From: Magnetococcales bacterium | Lineage (GTDB): Bacteria > Pseudomonadota > Magnetococcia > Magnetococcales > Magnetaquicoccaceae | DNA length: 64,000 nt | NCBI GenBank assembly: GCA_015231755.1 | Contig: JADGAZ010000002.1 | Span: 124,001 to 188,000 of the forward strand | Reading direction: 5' to 3' | Shown: positions 38,072 through 45,707 of the stretch, one piece after another | How positions within the stretch are numbered: position 1 is the first letter of the stretch | How the letters are laid out: each line of letters starts with the position of its first letter | The notes under the pieces: generated by a model | What the model was told of the DNA's origin: nothing | What the model saw: the letters and a program-made list of their open reading frames with translations, nothing else | The model's database searches: none | Program-made: the position numbers and the translations under genes

Positions 38072-39066
38072 ACCTCTTGAAAAGTCGTATCCACCCACGT
38101 TGGTCTTTGGCGCCTTTGGGAGCGGTGTGTCTGATGCTGCTCGCGCCGGCGGTCCAGGCCGAACCTGTGGCCAAGGTGGGGAGTTGGTCGCTCTCCTTGG
38201 AGGAGGTGGATCGCGCTCTGGCTGTCAAGATTCACGAGTTGCGGGAGACCAAGATCCGGGAGATGGTTTTGGAGCACATTCTCACGGTGAAGGGTGCGGC
38301 GGACAAGGTCGCGCCGGAGCAGGTGGTGGAGAAGTTGATGGGCAACGTGCCCGCGCCGAGCGACGCCGAGGTGAAAGCGTTCATCGAGAAAAACAAGGAT
38401 CAGTTGCCCAACAACGGTGCCGGTTTGGAAGAGCAGGTCAAGGAGCATCTGTTGGACGAGGCCAAGAAGGAGGCCGAGGGCAAGGTTCTGAGCAAATTGT
38501 TGCAGCAGTATGAGCCGGAGATTCTGCTCAAGGCGCCGCGTTTCACGGTGACGGGGCCGGAGGATTTATCCAAGGGTGATGTGAAGGCGCCGATCACCAT
38601 CATTGAGTTTTCCGATTTCGAGTGTCCTTATTGTCGGCGTGCGCAAGCCACCTTGAAAAAGGTGCAGGAAGCGTATGGTGACAAGATCCGGATGGTCTTC
38701 CGTCATTATCCGTTGCCGTTCCACACCAAGGCGCCCAAGGCTTCGGAAGCGGCCCAGTGTGCGGCGGATCAGGGCAAGTTCTGGCCCATGCATGATTTGT
38801 TGTTCGAGGACAAGACCAATCTGGACGTTCCGGATCTCAAGAAGGCGGCCAAGAGTGTCGGGTTGGATCAAGCGGCGTTTGACAAGTGTTTGGAGAGTGG
38901 CAAGCACAATGCGCGGATCACCACGGATTTGACCGAGGGCAAGAAGTTGGGTGTCACGGGTACGCCGACCTTTTTCATCAATGGGGTGCGGGTGGTGGGA
39001 GCTCAGCCTTTTGACAAGTTCAAGAGTGTGATCGACGAAGAATTAAAAGAAAAAGAGAAAAAGTAA
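38068..39066 (+). CDS. Periplasmic DsbA-type thioredoxin protein with SurA-like N-terminal region
   Basis: The 332-aa protein has a signal peptide (PLGAVCLMLLAPAVQA, cleavage near 31), a charged helical region to about residue 155 that resembles the N-terminal part of SurA-like foldases, then a thioredoxin fold of the DsbA/DsbG type with active site CPYC at 186-189 and cis-Pro in TGTPTFFING. It belongs with periplasmic disulfide enzymes. It overlaps the second COQ10-like gene. The terminal Lys/Glu run ends close to copy 4 of the repeat. Confidence 0.86.
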   Translation: MNLLKSRIHPRWSLAPLGAVCLMLLAPAVQAEPVAKVGSWSLSLEEVDRALAVKIHELRETKIREMVLEHILTVKGAADKVAPEQVVEKLMGNVPAPSDAEVKAFIEKNKDQLPNNGAGLEEQVKEHLLDEAKKEAEGKVLSKLLQQYEPEILLKAPRFTVTGPEDLSKGDVKAPITIIEFSDFECPYCRRAQATLKKVQEAYGDKIRMVFRHYPLPFHTKAPKASEAAQCAADQGKFWPMHDLLFEDKTNLDVPDLKKAAKSVGLDQAAFDKCLESGKHNARITTDLTEGKKLGVTGTPTFFINGVRVVGAQPFDKFKSVIDEELKEKEKK

Positions 39067-39072
39067 GCACTT

Positions 39073-39237
39073 ACTATTGAAAAAAAAGAGCGGGTCTGGG
39101 AGATTCCTCTCCCAGGGTTTTGCCTTTGCCTTTCAAGCGCGCTTTACAAACAAGCTTTTTTCGCGCCGTTTGCGAAAAAAGCGCAGCGCGCAGCCTTGGC
39201 GGCATCCGTTTTTCGCTTTTTGAAAAACGGATGCCGC
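39073..39237 (+). repeat. Dispersed hairpin repeat, copy 4 (long form), left arm of the trmL inverted pair
   Basis: Positions 39073-39198 match the reverse complement of 39890-40015 at all but two of 126 positions. The module holds an A-run, the stem CTGGGAGATTCCTCTCCCAG, an 11-bp stem GCTTTTTTCGC with GCGAAAAAAGC around GCCGTTT, then a terminal hairpin (39199-39237): GCGGCATCCGTTTTTC, a seven-base loop, and its exact complement. It begins seven bases after the stop of the DsbA-like gene. Confidence 0.88.
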
Positions 39238-39304
39238 GTATCGCCAAATCCCAAACCGCCCCCCAAAAAACCGCCCCCAAAACCCACCAATCCCCCGCTC
39301 CCTC

Positions 39305-39775
39305 TCACACCAGCCCCCCAAACCCCACCTGCCTGGAAGCCTCATACAATACCACCGCCACACTCTGAGCCAGATTCAAACTCCGCGCCCTGGGATGCAT
39401 GGGAATGCGCAACAGACGGTCAGGAAACGCCGCCAGCAACTCCGGCGGCAAACCGCTCCCCTCGGAACCAAACAAAAACCAATCCCCCGGTGCAAACGCA
39501 TACTCCACATGAGTCCGGGTCGCCTTGGTGGTGGCCGCAAACAGGCGTGCGTCCGGAGGCAATTGCCCCTGAAAGCCACTCCAGTCGTTCCAGCGTCGCA
39601 CCGTGGCCCACTCCCGGTAGTCCATGCCCGCACGCCGCACCCCCGCCGCGTCCAGACGAAATCCCAAGGGGCCAATCAAATGCAACTCCGCCCCCGCCGC
39701 CGCGCAGGTACGCAACACCGCTCCGGCGTTCTGGGGTATTTCGGGTTGGTGCAGGACGATACGCAAGGGTAACAC
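39305..39775 (-). CDS. trmL: tRNA (cytidine(34)-2'-O)-methyltransferase
   Basis: TrmL methylates the wobble ribose of tRNA-Leu. The roughly 156-aa protein matches the SPOUT family from LRIVLHQPEIPQNAGAVLR at the start through HLIGPLGFRLD, WFLFGSEGSGLP and RIPMHPRARSLNLAQSVAVV. No ATG lies near the N-terminus; GTG 39775 or TTG 39766 gives the right length, and an upstream ATG at 39892 falls inside the flanking repeat and is rejected. The gene sits about 70 bases from the terminal hairpin of the repeat on each side, as if bracketed. Confidence 0.88.
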   Translation of the reverse strand: MLPLRIVLHQPEIPQNAGAVLRTCAAAGAELHLIGPLGFRLDAAGVRRAGMDYREWATVRRWNDWSGFQGQLPPDARLFAATTKATRTHVEYAFAPGDWFLFGSEGSGLPPELLAAFPDRLLRIPMHPRARSLNLAQSVAVVLYEASRQVGFGGLV

Positions 39776-39846
39776 AGGCGGATCCAGAATCGTTGAGGGG
39801 GATGGAGGCCAGGAAGTTCGCACGCTTTGGTTGGGGGGCAAGGTAC

Positions 39847-40015
39847 GGTCTGGTCTGTTTTTCAAAAAACGAAAAACAGACCAGACCTGCAAGGCTGCGC
39901 GCTGCGCTTTTTTCGCAAACGGCGCGAAAAAAGCTTGTTTGTAAAGCGCGCTTGAAAAGCAAAGGCAAAACCCTGGGAGAGGAATCTCCCAGACCCGCTC
40001 TTTTTTTTTAATAGT
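39847..40015 (-). repeat. Dispersed hairpin repeat, copy 5 (long form), right arm of the trmL inverted pair
   Basis: The block 39890-40015 repeats copy 4 in the opposite orientation with two mismatches over 126 bases. It ends in its own hairpin at 39847-39887: a 17-bp perfect stem (plus strand GGTCTGGTCTGTTTTTC) with a seven-base loop. Outer stem bases differ from copy 4 (GGTCTGGTCTG against GCGGCATCCG), yet both arms match each other, and the TTTTTC cap is kept. It lies in the leader of trmL. Confidence 0.88.
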
Positions 40016-40053
40016 TTTAACAGGTTTAACAGGTTAATAGTTGGAAAATGGAC

Positions 40054-40093
40054 AAAAAAAAGCACTCGACCGAATGGGCCAAGTGCTTTTTTT
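40054..40093 (-). terminator. Intrinsic terminator of tRNA-Asn
   Basis: AAAAAGCACT (40057-40066) pairs with AGTGCTTTTT (40082-40091) around a 15-base loop. The minus strand then reads eight T. It lies six bases beyond the tRNA 3' end. Confidence 0.88.
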
Positions 40094-40098
40094 GAATC

Positions 40099-40174
40099 TG
40101 GCTCCCCGGCCCGGACTCGAACCAGGGACAAGGTGGTTAACAGCCACCTGCTCTACCAACTGAGCTACCGGGGA
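40099..40174 (-). tRNA. tRNA-Asn (anticodon GTT)
   Basis: The minus strand folds as a 76-base tRNA: acceptor TCCCCGG with CCGGGGA, D-arm TAGCTCAGTTGGTAGAGCA, anticodon stem GGTGG/CCACC around CTGTTAA, T-arm with TTCGAGT, discriminator G and an encoded CCA. The anticodon GTT reads Asn codons. An intrinsic terminator follows. Confidence 0.97.
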
Positions 40175-40255
40175 ATGAGCTCGAAAAAATAATGGATCAC
40201 GCAGTGCAAGTCAAGCACTATTTTCAAAAGGATTCATTTTTGATCCGCAAACGCC

Positions 40256-41695
40256 TCACTCCTCCAACTCCTCCTTCTTCTTGCGCAACCGCTGATTCAA
40301 CGCCTGACGGGAAATCCCAAGAAAATTGGCCGCCACCCCCTGATTGCCTCCCGCACGCCGCATGGACTCGACAATCAAATCAAACTCCACCTCCTTCAAC
40401 GTAGGCAAACGACCCGTCACCCCGCGAAACCATCCACTCCCCTCCATCACCATCGGCTCGGAAACCAACGCCACACCCCCCACATTGGCCCGAATCGACT
40501 TGCGCAACGCCTCCATGGGCAAAACCTCCCCCGGACCAGCCCGCGCCACCGCATCAAAAATCATGGCGCGCAACTGCCGGGCATTGCCCGGATAATGCCC
40601 CGAAGCCAACAAGGCAAACAAACCAGCCGGAGTCTCGGGAATCTCCCGACCCAGACTCTGAGCCGCCTCGGCCAGAAAATGACGCGCCAAAGGCACGATA
40701 TCCTCCAACCGCTCCCGCAACGACGGCACCTCGATCCGATGCACCTGCAACCGGAAATACAAATCCGAACGAAACCGCCCCTCGGCCATCATCCCTTCCA
40801 GATCCCGATGGGTGGCACACAAAATCCGGGCATCGCTGACCCGCGGCACGTCGGAACCCAAAGGATAATATTTCCGCTCCTGCAACAGACGCAACAACTT
40901 CACCTGGGAACCCTGCCCCAGATCACCGATCTCGTCCAGAAACAACGTCCCCCGGGTCGCCTTGGCGATCAATCCGGTACGGTTCTCCTCGGCCCCCGAA
41001 TAGGCCCCCTTCTTGTGACCGAACAAGGTATCGGAAAACAACGCGTCATCCAACCCGGCAGCGTTGACCGGTACCAATTCTCCACTCCGACCACTGACCC
41101 GATGGATCGCCTCGGCGATCAACTCCTTGCCCACCCCGGTCTCACCGGTGATCAACACCGGCTCGGTGGTGGGCGCGATGGACTCCACATACTGAAAGAC
41201 CGCCCGCATCTTGGGACTGACCGTCACAATGGATGCAAATGCGTCGGCATGCTCCAACCGTCCGGAAAGCAACGAACGCTTCAACGCCCCCACCTGACGC
41301 CGCAAGCCCCGCCACTCCAACGCCTTGCGCACACACGCCACAAACCGGTTCTCCTCCACCGGCTTCACCAGAAAATCAAAAGCCCCATCCTTCATGCACC
41401 CGACCGCCGTGGATACCTCGTCGGTGGCGGTCATCACGATCACCGGCGTCTCGGGATGACGCTGCACAAGACGCGGCAACAACACATCCCCGGACAAATG
41501 CGGCATGACCAGATCCAACACCACGGCACAAACCTCCTGCCGCTCCATCAAAGGCAACAACGCACGACTGTCTTCCAACGTGACAATCCGCCCCACCCCG
41601 GCGCCACGCAACACAAAAGAGGCGGATATCAGGATCGACGGATCATCGTCCACCAAAACGATCAAAGGCTCTTCCGGCAAGGCGAGGGCGTTCAT
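40256..41695 (-). CDS. Sigma-54-dependent response regulator (NtrC type)
   Basis: The 479-aa protein has a receiver domain (VLVDDDPS near 14, phospho-acceptor D61 in VVLDLVMPH, VKPVEE near 112), an AAA+ activator domain (Walker A TGETGVGKE, Walker B GTLFLDEIGD) and a Fis-type helix-turn-helix at the end (AANFLGISRQALNQRLRKKK). The sigma-54 contact loop reads GAYSGA instead of the usual GAFTGA, a mild change. ATG 41695 overlaps the stop of the histidine kinase gene (ATGA), so the two form a cognate pair. Its target promoters are not shown. Confidence 0.93.
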   Translation of the reverse strand: MNALALPEEPLIVLVDDDPSILISASFVLRGAGVGRIVTLEDSRALLPLMERQEVCAVVLDLVMPHLSGDVLLPRLVQRHPETPVIVMTATDEVSTAVGCMKDGAFDFLVKPVEENRFVACVRKALEWRGLRRQVGALKRSLLSGRLEHADAFASIVTVSPKMRAVFQYVESIAPTTEPVLITGETGVGKELIAEAIHRVSGRSGELVPVNAAGLDDALFSDTLFGHKKGAYSGAEENRTGLIAKATRGTLFLDEIGDLGQGSQVKLLRLLQERKYYPLGSDVPRVSDARILCATHRDLEGMMAEGRFRSDLYFRLQVHRIEVPSLRERLEDIVPLARHFLAEAAQSLGREIPETPAGLFALLASGHYPGNARQLRAMIFDAVARAGPGEVLPMEALRKSIRANVGGVALVSEPMVMEGSGWFRGVTGRLPTLKEVEFDLIVESMRRAGGNQGVAANFLGISRQALNQRLRKKKEELEE

Positions 41696-42888
41696 GGGAC
41701 AGCTCCGGGAGGACGATGACGGGGCAGATGGATCGTGACCGTGGTGCCCTGGTCCGCGTTGGCGGCAAAATGAATCGTGCCACCATGATTGCGCACAATC
41801 AACGCCGAAATGGACAACCCCAGTCCCGTACCCCCGTTGGCCCCACGGGTGGTGAAAAACGGCTCGGTCAACTGGGATAAATGCTCGGGGGCGATGCCGC
41901 TCCCCTGATCTGCCACCGTGACCACCACCCGCTCCGCATCCGGCGCGTCGTTTTCCAAACCGGCGCGAATCCGTACCTGACGACTCCGCGCCGGCAACGA
42001 CTGCAACGCGTTGAGAATCACATTGATGAACACCTGCTCCAACTGACGGGAGTTGCCCTGCACCGTCACCCCGCCCTTGACGCACCACAACTCACAATGA
42101 TCCGTATGCTTGCGGATCTTGTGGTTGAGGATCATCAACGCCGCCTGCAACGGTTCCTGAAGGTCGAAAACTTCGTGCAGACTCTCTGCATCCCGTCGCG
42201 CCAGATGTTTGAGATTCTCGACAATGCTTTTGACCCGCAACGTGTTGAGACGAATCTCCTCGATCAAGCCGGGCAAGGCGGCGCGGGCCTCGTCAAAAGG
42301 CAACCCCCCCAGGGCATACTCCCCGTTGTTCAGACGATACTCGTCGAGAATCGGCGTGGCGTCTTGCCAGCTTCGGGCCAGCAACGAGGCGTTGAACAGG
42401 ATGGCATTGTTGGGATTGTTGATTTCGTGAGCAATGCTGGTGGCCAACACGCCGATGGTGGCGAGTCGGGCATGACGGATCGTCCGGGCCTGGAGAATGC
42501 GCGCCTCGGTGACTTCGGTGGCGATGATCAACGCCTCGTCCACCCGCTGCCGACCCGGACGGGGAATCAAACGCATCTCCCACCAGACCGCGTCCTCGGT
42601 GGGGTATTGAAACCGGCTCCCCTCACCGGCACGAAACGCCCCCCGAATGGCCCGACGAAACCAGGGACGCACCAACAGCGGCACCAGCAGCGTGACATCC
42701 CGTCCGATCATCTCCGCCGGAGCAGGACCATTCATGGGACGACTCATGAACAAAATACGGCGCTTGCGATCCACAGTCAGGATCACATCCGGGGAATCCT
42801 GAAAAATATGCTCCGGTTGTTTGCCCCCCCGCGGAGACTTCCGTTTGCCGGAAGCGTCTCCCCCCGGATGACGCGCCCCCGGTTTCAT
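41692..42888 (-). CDS. PAS-domain histidine kinase
   Basis: The 398-aa cytoplasmic protein has a PAS domain (about 25-130: IFQDSPDVILTVDRKRR), the HisKA motif ATSIAHEINNPNN with the phospho-acceptor H154, and the HATPase domain (N box VFINVILNALQS, G1 VADQGSGIAPEHL, G2 GGTGLGLSISA). No transmembrane segment is seen, so it senses an internal signal, perhaps through the PAS pocket. It overlaps the sigma-54 regulator. NnrS lies upstream, so nitric oxide stress is a possible signal (inference only). Confidence 0.92.
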   Translation of the reverse strand: MKPGARHPGGDASGKRKSPRGGKQPEHIFQDSPDVILTVDRKRRILFMSRPMNGPAPAEMIGRDVTLLVPLLVRPWFRRAIRGAFRAGEGSRFQYPTEDAVWWEMRLIPRPGRQRVDEALIIATEVTEARILQARTIRHARLATIGVLATSIAHEINNPNNAILFNASLLARSWQDATPILDEYRLNNGEYALGGLPFDEARAALPGLIEEIRLNTLRVKSIVENLKHLARRDAESLHEVFDLQEPLQAALMILNHKIRKHTDHCELWCVKGGVTVQGNSRQLEQVFINVILNALQSLPARSRQVRIRAGLENDAPDAERVVVTVADQGSGIAPEHLSQLTEPFFTTRGANGGTGLGLSISALIVRNHGGTIHFAANADQGTTVTIHLPRHRPPGAVP

Positions 42889-42904
42889 GATCGGCTCTCC
42901 CCGC

Positions 42905-43642
42905 CTATTCCCCGACCGGAGGCTTCAACAGCGTGAACAGATGAGCCGTCTGCCAAGCCCGCTCGGCGTTCAGGGTGGCCGCGGAGACACCATTGGCGGT
43001 ACGCTCCGCGTCCCGGGGATGAATCCCCTGCGCCTTGGCCTCGGCCATGGCGCTCTCCCAGGCCGCCGCGGCCAGGGCCGAACGGGCCGATCCCGCAGCC
43101 GCCCAGGCAGCCATGCCCGCGCTGTTCCAGGCAAGCGCGCCATAAGCGGCAATGGCCGCATCCCGGGCCGCCCCGTCCACCAGACGGGAGGCACTCCAGG
43201 CGCCGGCGGCGATCCATTGGGCCTCCGCCACATTCCCGCTGTTTTCCAGCAGTTCCCGGGCCTTGGCCAACGCCTCACCCACCCGGGTCTCTTCAGGCAG
43301 CGCCATTTCCAACACCGGCAAGGCGCGCTCCGCGCACACCACCGCGAACTCCCGCGCCACGGTCGGGTTCCATCCTTCCATGGGATGGACCAGCCGGGCC
43401 TCCTGGAAGATCTGATACTGCCCGGAAAGAAACGACTTGCCCCTGCCTTCGGCCACCCAGATCACCGGCCCGAGCCACTCCACCAGATCCGCGGCGCGAC
43501 ACAGATGATAGCCGCGCACACACGGCGACAATCCACCATGGACAACCGGCATCCAGGAGCCGTCGGTATTCCAGCGACCCGACCCCCCGTGACAACAGAC
43601 GCCATCGTCCCCCAAAACTTTATAGTATACCTGATCGCTCAT
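42905..43642 (-). CDS. Unknown Ala/Trp-rich protein with DUF7666-like N-terminus
   Basis: The roughly 245-aa protein begins with a conserved-looking domain (QVYYKVLGDDGVCCHGGSG, then CVRGYHLCRAADLVEWLGP) that resembles DUF7666-type proteins known from phages and scattered bacteria. The second half is an Ala-rich helix set with spaced Trp and Arg (AIAAYGALAWNSAGMAAWAA). It has several Cys and His in the N-terminal part and no signal peptide. The start MSDQVYYK at 43642 is preferred for its AAGGTGA site; ATG 43648 is possible. It lies between nnrS and the histidine kinase. Function unknown. Confidence 0.62.
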   Translation of the reverse strand: MSDQVYYKVLGDDGVCCHGGSGRWNTDGSWMPVVHGGLSPCVRGYHLCRAADLVEWLGPVIWVAEGRGKSFLSGQYQIFQEARLVHPMEGWNPTVAREFAVVCAERALPVLEMALPEETRVGEALAKARELLENSGNVAEAQWIAAGAWSASRLVDGAARDAAIAAYGALAWNSAGMAAWAAAGSARSALAAAAWESAMAEAKAQGIHPRDAERTANGVSAATLNAERAWQTAHLFTLLKPPVGE

Positions 43643-43663
43643 GAGCATTCACCTTGATCCGGA

Positions 43664-44875
43664 TCATCCGGCCTGGCCATCCGGTCGCGGCGCGGACAGA
43701 ATGGGTAAAATGATCCTGCAGAATAACAGATAAGCAACGATCCACAACCCCCCGGCAAGCCAAATCCCGGTTTCGGGCGCCCCGGACACCCAAAAAACCC
43801 GCGCCAGAGCGGCTCCGGTCATGATCAGGAACGCCCCAGTCAAAACCCGGGATGGATTATTCAAGGGACGACCGGTATGGGCCAACGCGATGCGGGCCAT
43901 GATCCCCAGGGTGAACAGTCCCATGGCGCCGACCGTCAAGGCGTGTACGGCGGTGGTGTCGTTCAACAGACCGGTGAGCCGGGCCACACCCCGCAACAGC
44001 AATCCCGCCACCAACCAAAGGTATCCCAGATGCAACACCCAAAGCAATGGTGTTCCGAGGGTCTTGTGTCCATGCCAGCGGGCCAGACGCACCCCCTGCA
44101 CGCTTCCGGCGGCCAGAAAGATCCAGCCTGCGCCGTTTTCGACGGGCCAGAACAGATCCGCCAGCACCACCAGGGTCAGGGTAACGGCTCCAGCGATTTC
44201 CAAAGGGGGGGAAATGGCGAAAGAGGGATCCTCGCCACGGGCTTTCAGGGCGTCCCGGGTGAACATGGGCATGATGTGGCCACCGGTCATGGCCAGAAAG
44301 AAAACGATGGCATTCACCCCGAGCATCACCCCGGTCCGGGCGCTCTCCCGGGTCCAGGCCAACGCTTCCAGATGGGTCAGCAGGTCACCGACAGCCATCA
44401 GCGCCACCAGCACCGGAAAAATGCGATGGACCCGATTGCCGGTAAACCACAAGGTGGGCGTCAGGAAATAAAGAAAACCGGCAAAAAAACCCACATCGGC
44501 CACAGCCTGGACCCAGGGAGGGAGGCAGCAACCCAGGAGCGCGGCCCCCCGCCCCAGCAGCCAAGCGATGACCAACGCATTCAGGGGCAATCCGGTCAAA
44601 GGAGGAGTTTTCGACCATACTGGCGTGGCGGAGAGCAGAAAACCCGCCGCCGCCGCGGACGTGAAGCCGAACAGCATCTCATGGCCATGCAGCTGGATCA
44701 CGGACCAGGGGCTGTGCAGAGGGATCCACCCGGCCAGAAAGGCCAACCAAGCGGCCATGGCCGTCACGGACCAGATTCCGGCCAGGGTGAAAAAAATCCG
44801 GAACCCCTGGAGCAACAGGATCCCCAAGGGGGTCATGGGTTCCGTTCCACCGGCCAGACGGGGAAAAAGTTTCAA
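43664..44875 (-). CDS. nnrS: NnrS-family membrane protein
   Basis: NnrS is a heme- and copper-containing membrane protein associated with nitric oxide metabolism in denitrifiers. The 403-aa protein is highly hydrophobic with about ten to twelve membrane segments and conserved His in LHGHEMLFGFTSAAAAGFLL and MTGGHIMPMFTRDAL, both typical of the family. TTG 44875 has a GGGAG site; ATG 44836 is an alternative start. The kinase/regulator genes downstream may control it. Confidence 0.9.
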   Translation of the reverse strand: MKLFPRLAGGTEPMTPLGILLLQGFRIFFTLAGIWSVTAMAAWLAFLAGWIPLHSPWSVIQLHGHEMLFGFTSAAAAGFLLSATPVWSKTPPLTGLPLNALVIAWLLGRGAALLGCCLPPWVQAVADVGFFAGFLYFLTPTLWFTGNRVHRIFPVLVALMAVGDLLTHLEALAWTRESARTGVMLGVNAIVFFLAMTGGHIMPMFTRDALKARGEDPSFAISPPLEIAGAVTLTLVVLADLFWPVENGAGWIFLAAGSVQGVRLARWHGHKTLGTPLLWVLHLGYLWLVAGLLLRGVARLTGLLNDTTAVHALTVGAMGLFTLGIMARIALAHTGRPLNNPSRVLTGAFLIMTGAALARVFWVSGAPETGIWLAGGLWIVAYLLFCRIILPILSAPRPDGQAG

Positions 44876-44967
44876 GCATCTCTCCCACGTGGGTCATTTT
44901 TGCCCGGGAAACCCGGCATATCATTCCAGGGGTCCGGAAGGTCATCCGGTAGCCCCCGTTGGAACGA

Positions 44968-45201
44968 TCAGGCCGCGGTATTCATGGAGAGACGTTGCTG
45001 GGCCGCTGCGGAGAGGGTGACCCGATAGGCCGAGGAACGCACCTGGGAAACCACGGGATCACCGATGCTCGCGCCACTCTTTTCCCCCCGGCTCTGGGCT
45101 GCGACGGTTCTGGCTTCCTTTTCGCGGTTTTGTTGTTGCAGTTGGGTGGCGGTTTGCACGGCCCGTTGAATCAAGAATCCGGCGGCGCTCAGAATGTCCA
45201 T
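44968..45201 (-). CDS. Small unknown protein
   Basis: This 77-aa protein has a helical start (MDILSAAGFLIQRAVQTA), a charged middle and a Ser/Ala-rich end. I do not recognise it. ATG 45201 is supported by a GAGGAG site eight bases before; upstream in-frame ATG 45246 lacks one. It is basic and has no membrane segment. It lies alone between nnrS and a 506-base gap, so its function cannot be guessed from context. Confidence 0.5.
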   Translation of the reverse strand: MDILSAAGFLIQRAVQTATQLQQQNREKEARTVAAQSRGEKSGASIGDPVVSQVRSSAYRVTLSAAAQQRLSMNTAA

Positions 45202-45439
45202 GGTGCGACTCCTCACGATCAGGAGGTTGGGTTTCAAGTTCACCATCGGCCCGGAAAATCCGACGACCGATGGATATACTCAAAGCAACATGCATGCCAA
45301 TGGAGATTCCAACCAAACATTCACTGCAAACAACCCGACTTGACAAGAATGCGGCAGATGGGGTTGTCAAAATTCCAAGATCACACCTGGACCCCCATAC
45401 CCGCCATCCGCACAACGCCAAAACCACACCAGGCGCAAC

Positions 45440-45461
45440 CAATCAAAACCCGATCAAGAAA
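45440..45461 (+). repeat. 22-bp direct repeat, first copy
   Basis: CAATCAAAACCCGATCAAGA plus AA is identical to 45539-45560; the spacing is 99 bases. Only two copies are seen and no spacer array exists, so it is not a CRISPR. Confidence 0.8.
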
Positions 45462-45538
45462 AAATCCCGCTCCAGATCAAAAGCATCTATTTGATATCAA
45501 AACAATAAACATACACATATGCCATCCTGCCCGCACGT

Positions 45539-45560
45539 CAATCAAAACCCGATCAAGAAA
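45539..45560 (+). repeat. 22-bp direct repeat, second copy
   Basis: Identical to 45440-45461. The two copies lie downstream of the AlbA/RecG-like gene, 148 bases beyond its stop, and could be a regulator site or the remains of a small duplication. Confidence 0.8.
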
Positions 45561-45707
45561 TATCCAACCAAGCAGGCGATCGGGACGGAGGCCATGACGC
45601 TTTTTGAAATCCCAAACAGCCCGGTTGCCATCACCAACCGCCCGGACAGCCCACTTCCCAACGCAACCCTAAAAACGCCATCACAACCCGCACCAGAAAT
45701 CGGCATA

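Larger units (their letters stand above)
45202..45707. other. Non-coding gap with a 22-bp direct repeat
   Basis: The gap is richer in A and T than its surroundings and has no convincing gene. It holds a 22-bp direct repeat (next two entries), and the inverted pair TTGACAA/TTGTCAA at about 45338-45367. It probably contains the promoter of the small minus-strand gene; I cannot place it firmly. Confidence 0.5.

Noticed and set aside
39776-39892. Longer TrmL starting at the upstream ATG
   Set aside because: The added residues come from the repeat hairpin and do not match the family, whose N-terminus begins near LRIVLHQPE.
41696-42088. N-terminal extension of the sigma-54 regulator
   Set aside because: Upstream of ATG 41695 the frame only shadows the kinase gene and is not receiver-like; the ATGA overlap fixes the start.
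45440-45560. Possible CRISPR array
   Set aside because: There are only two copies, the spacing is 99 bases and no cas gene is near.
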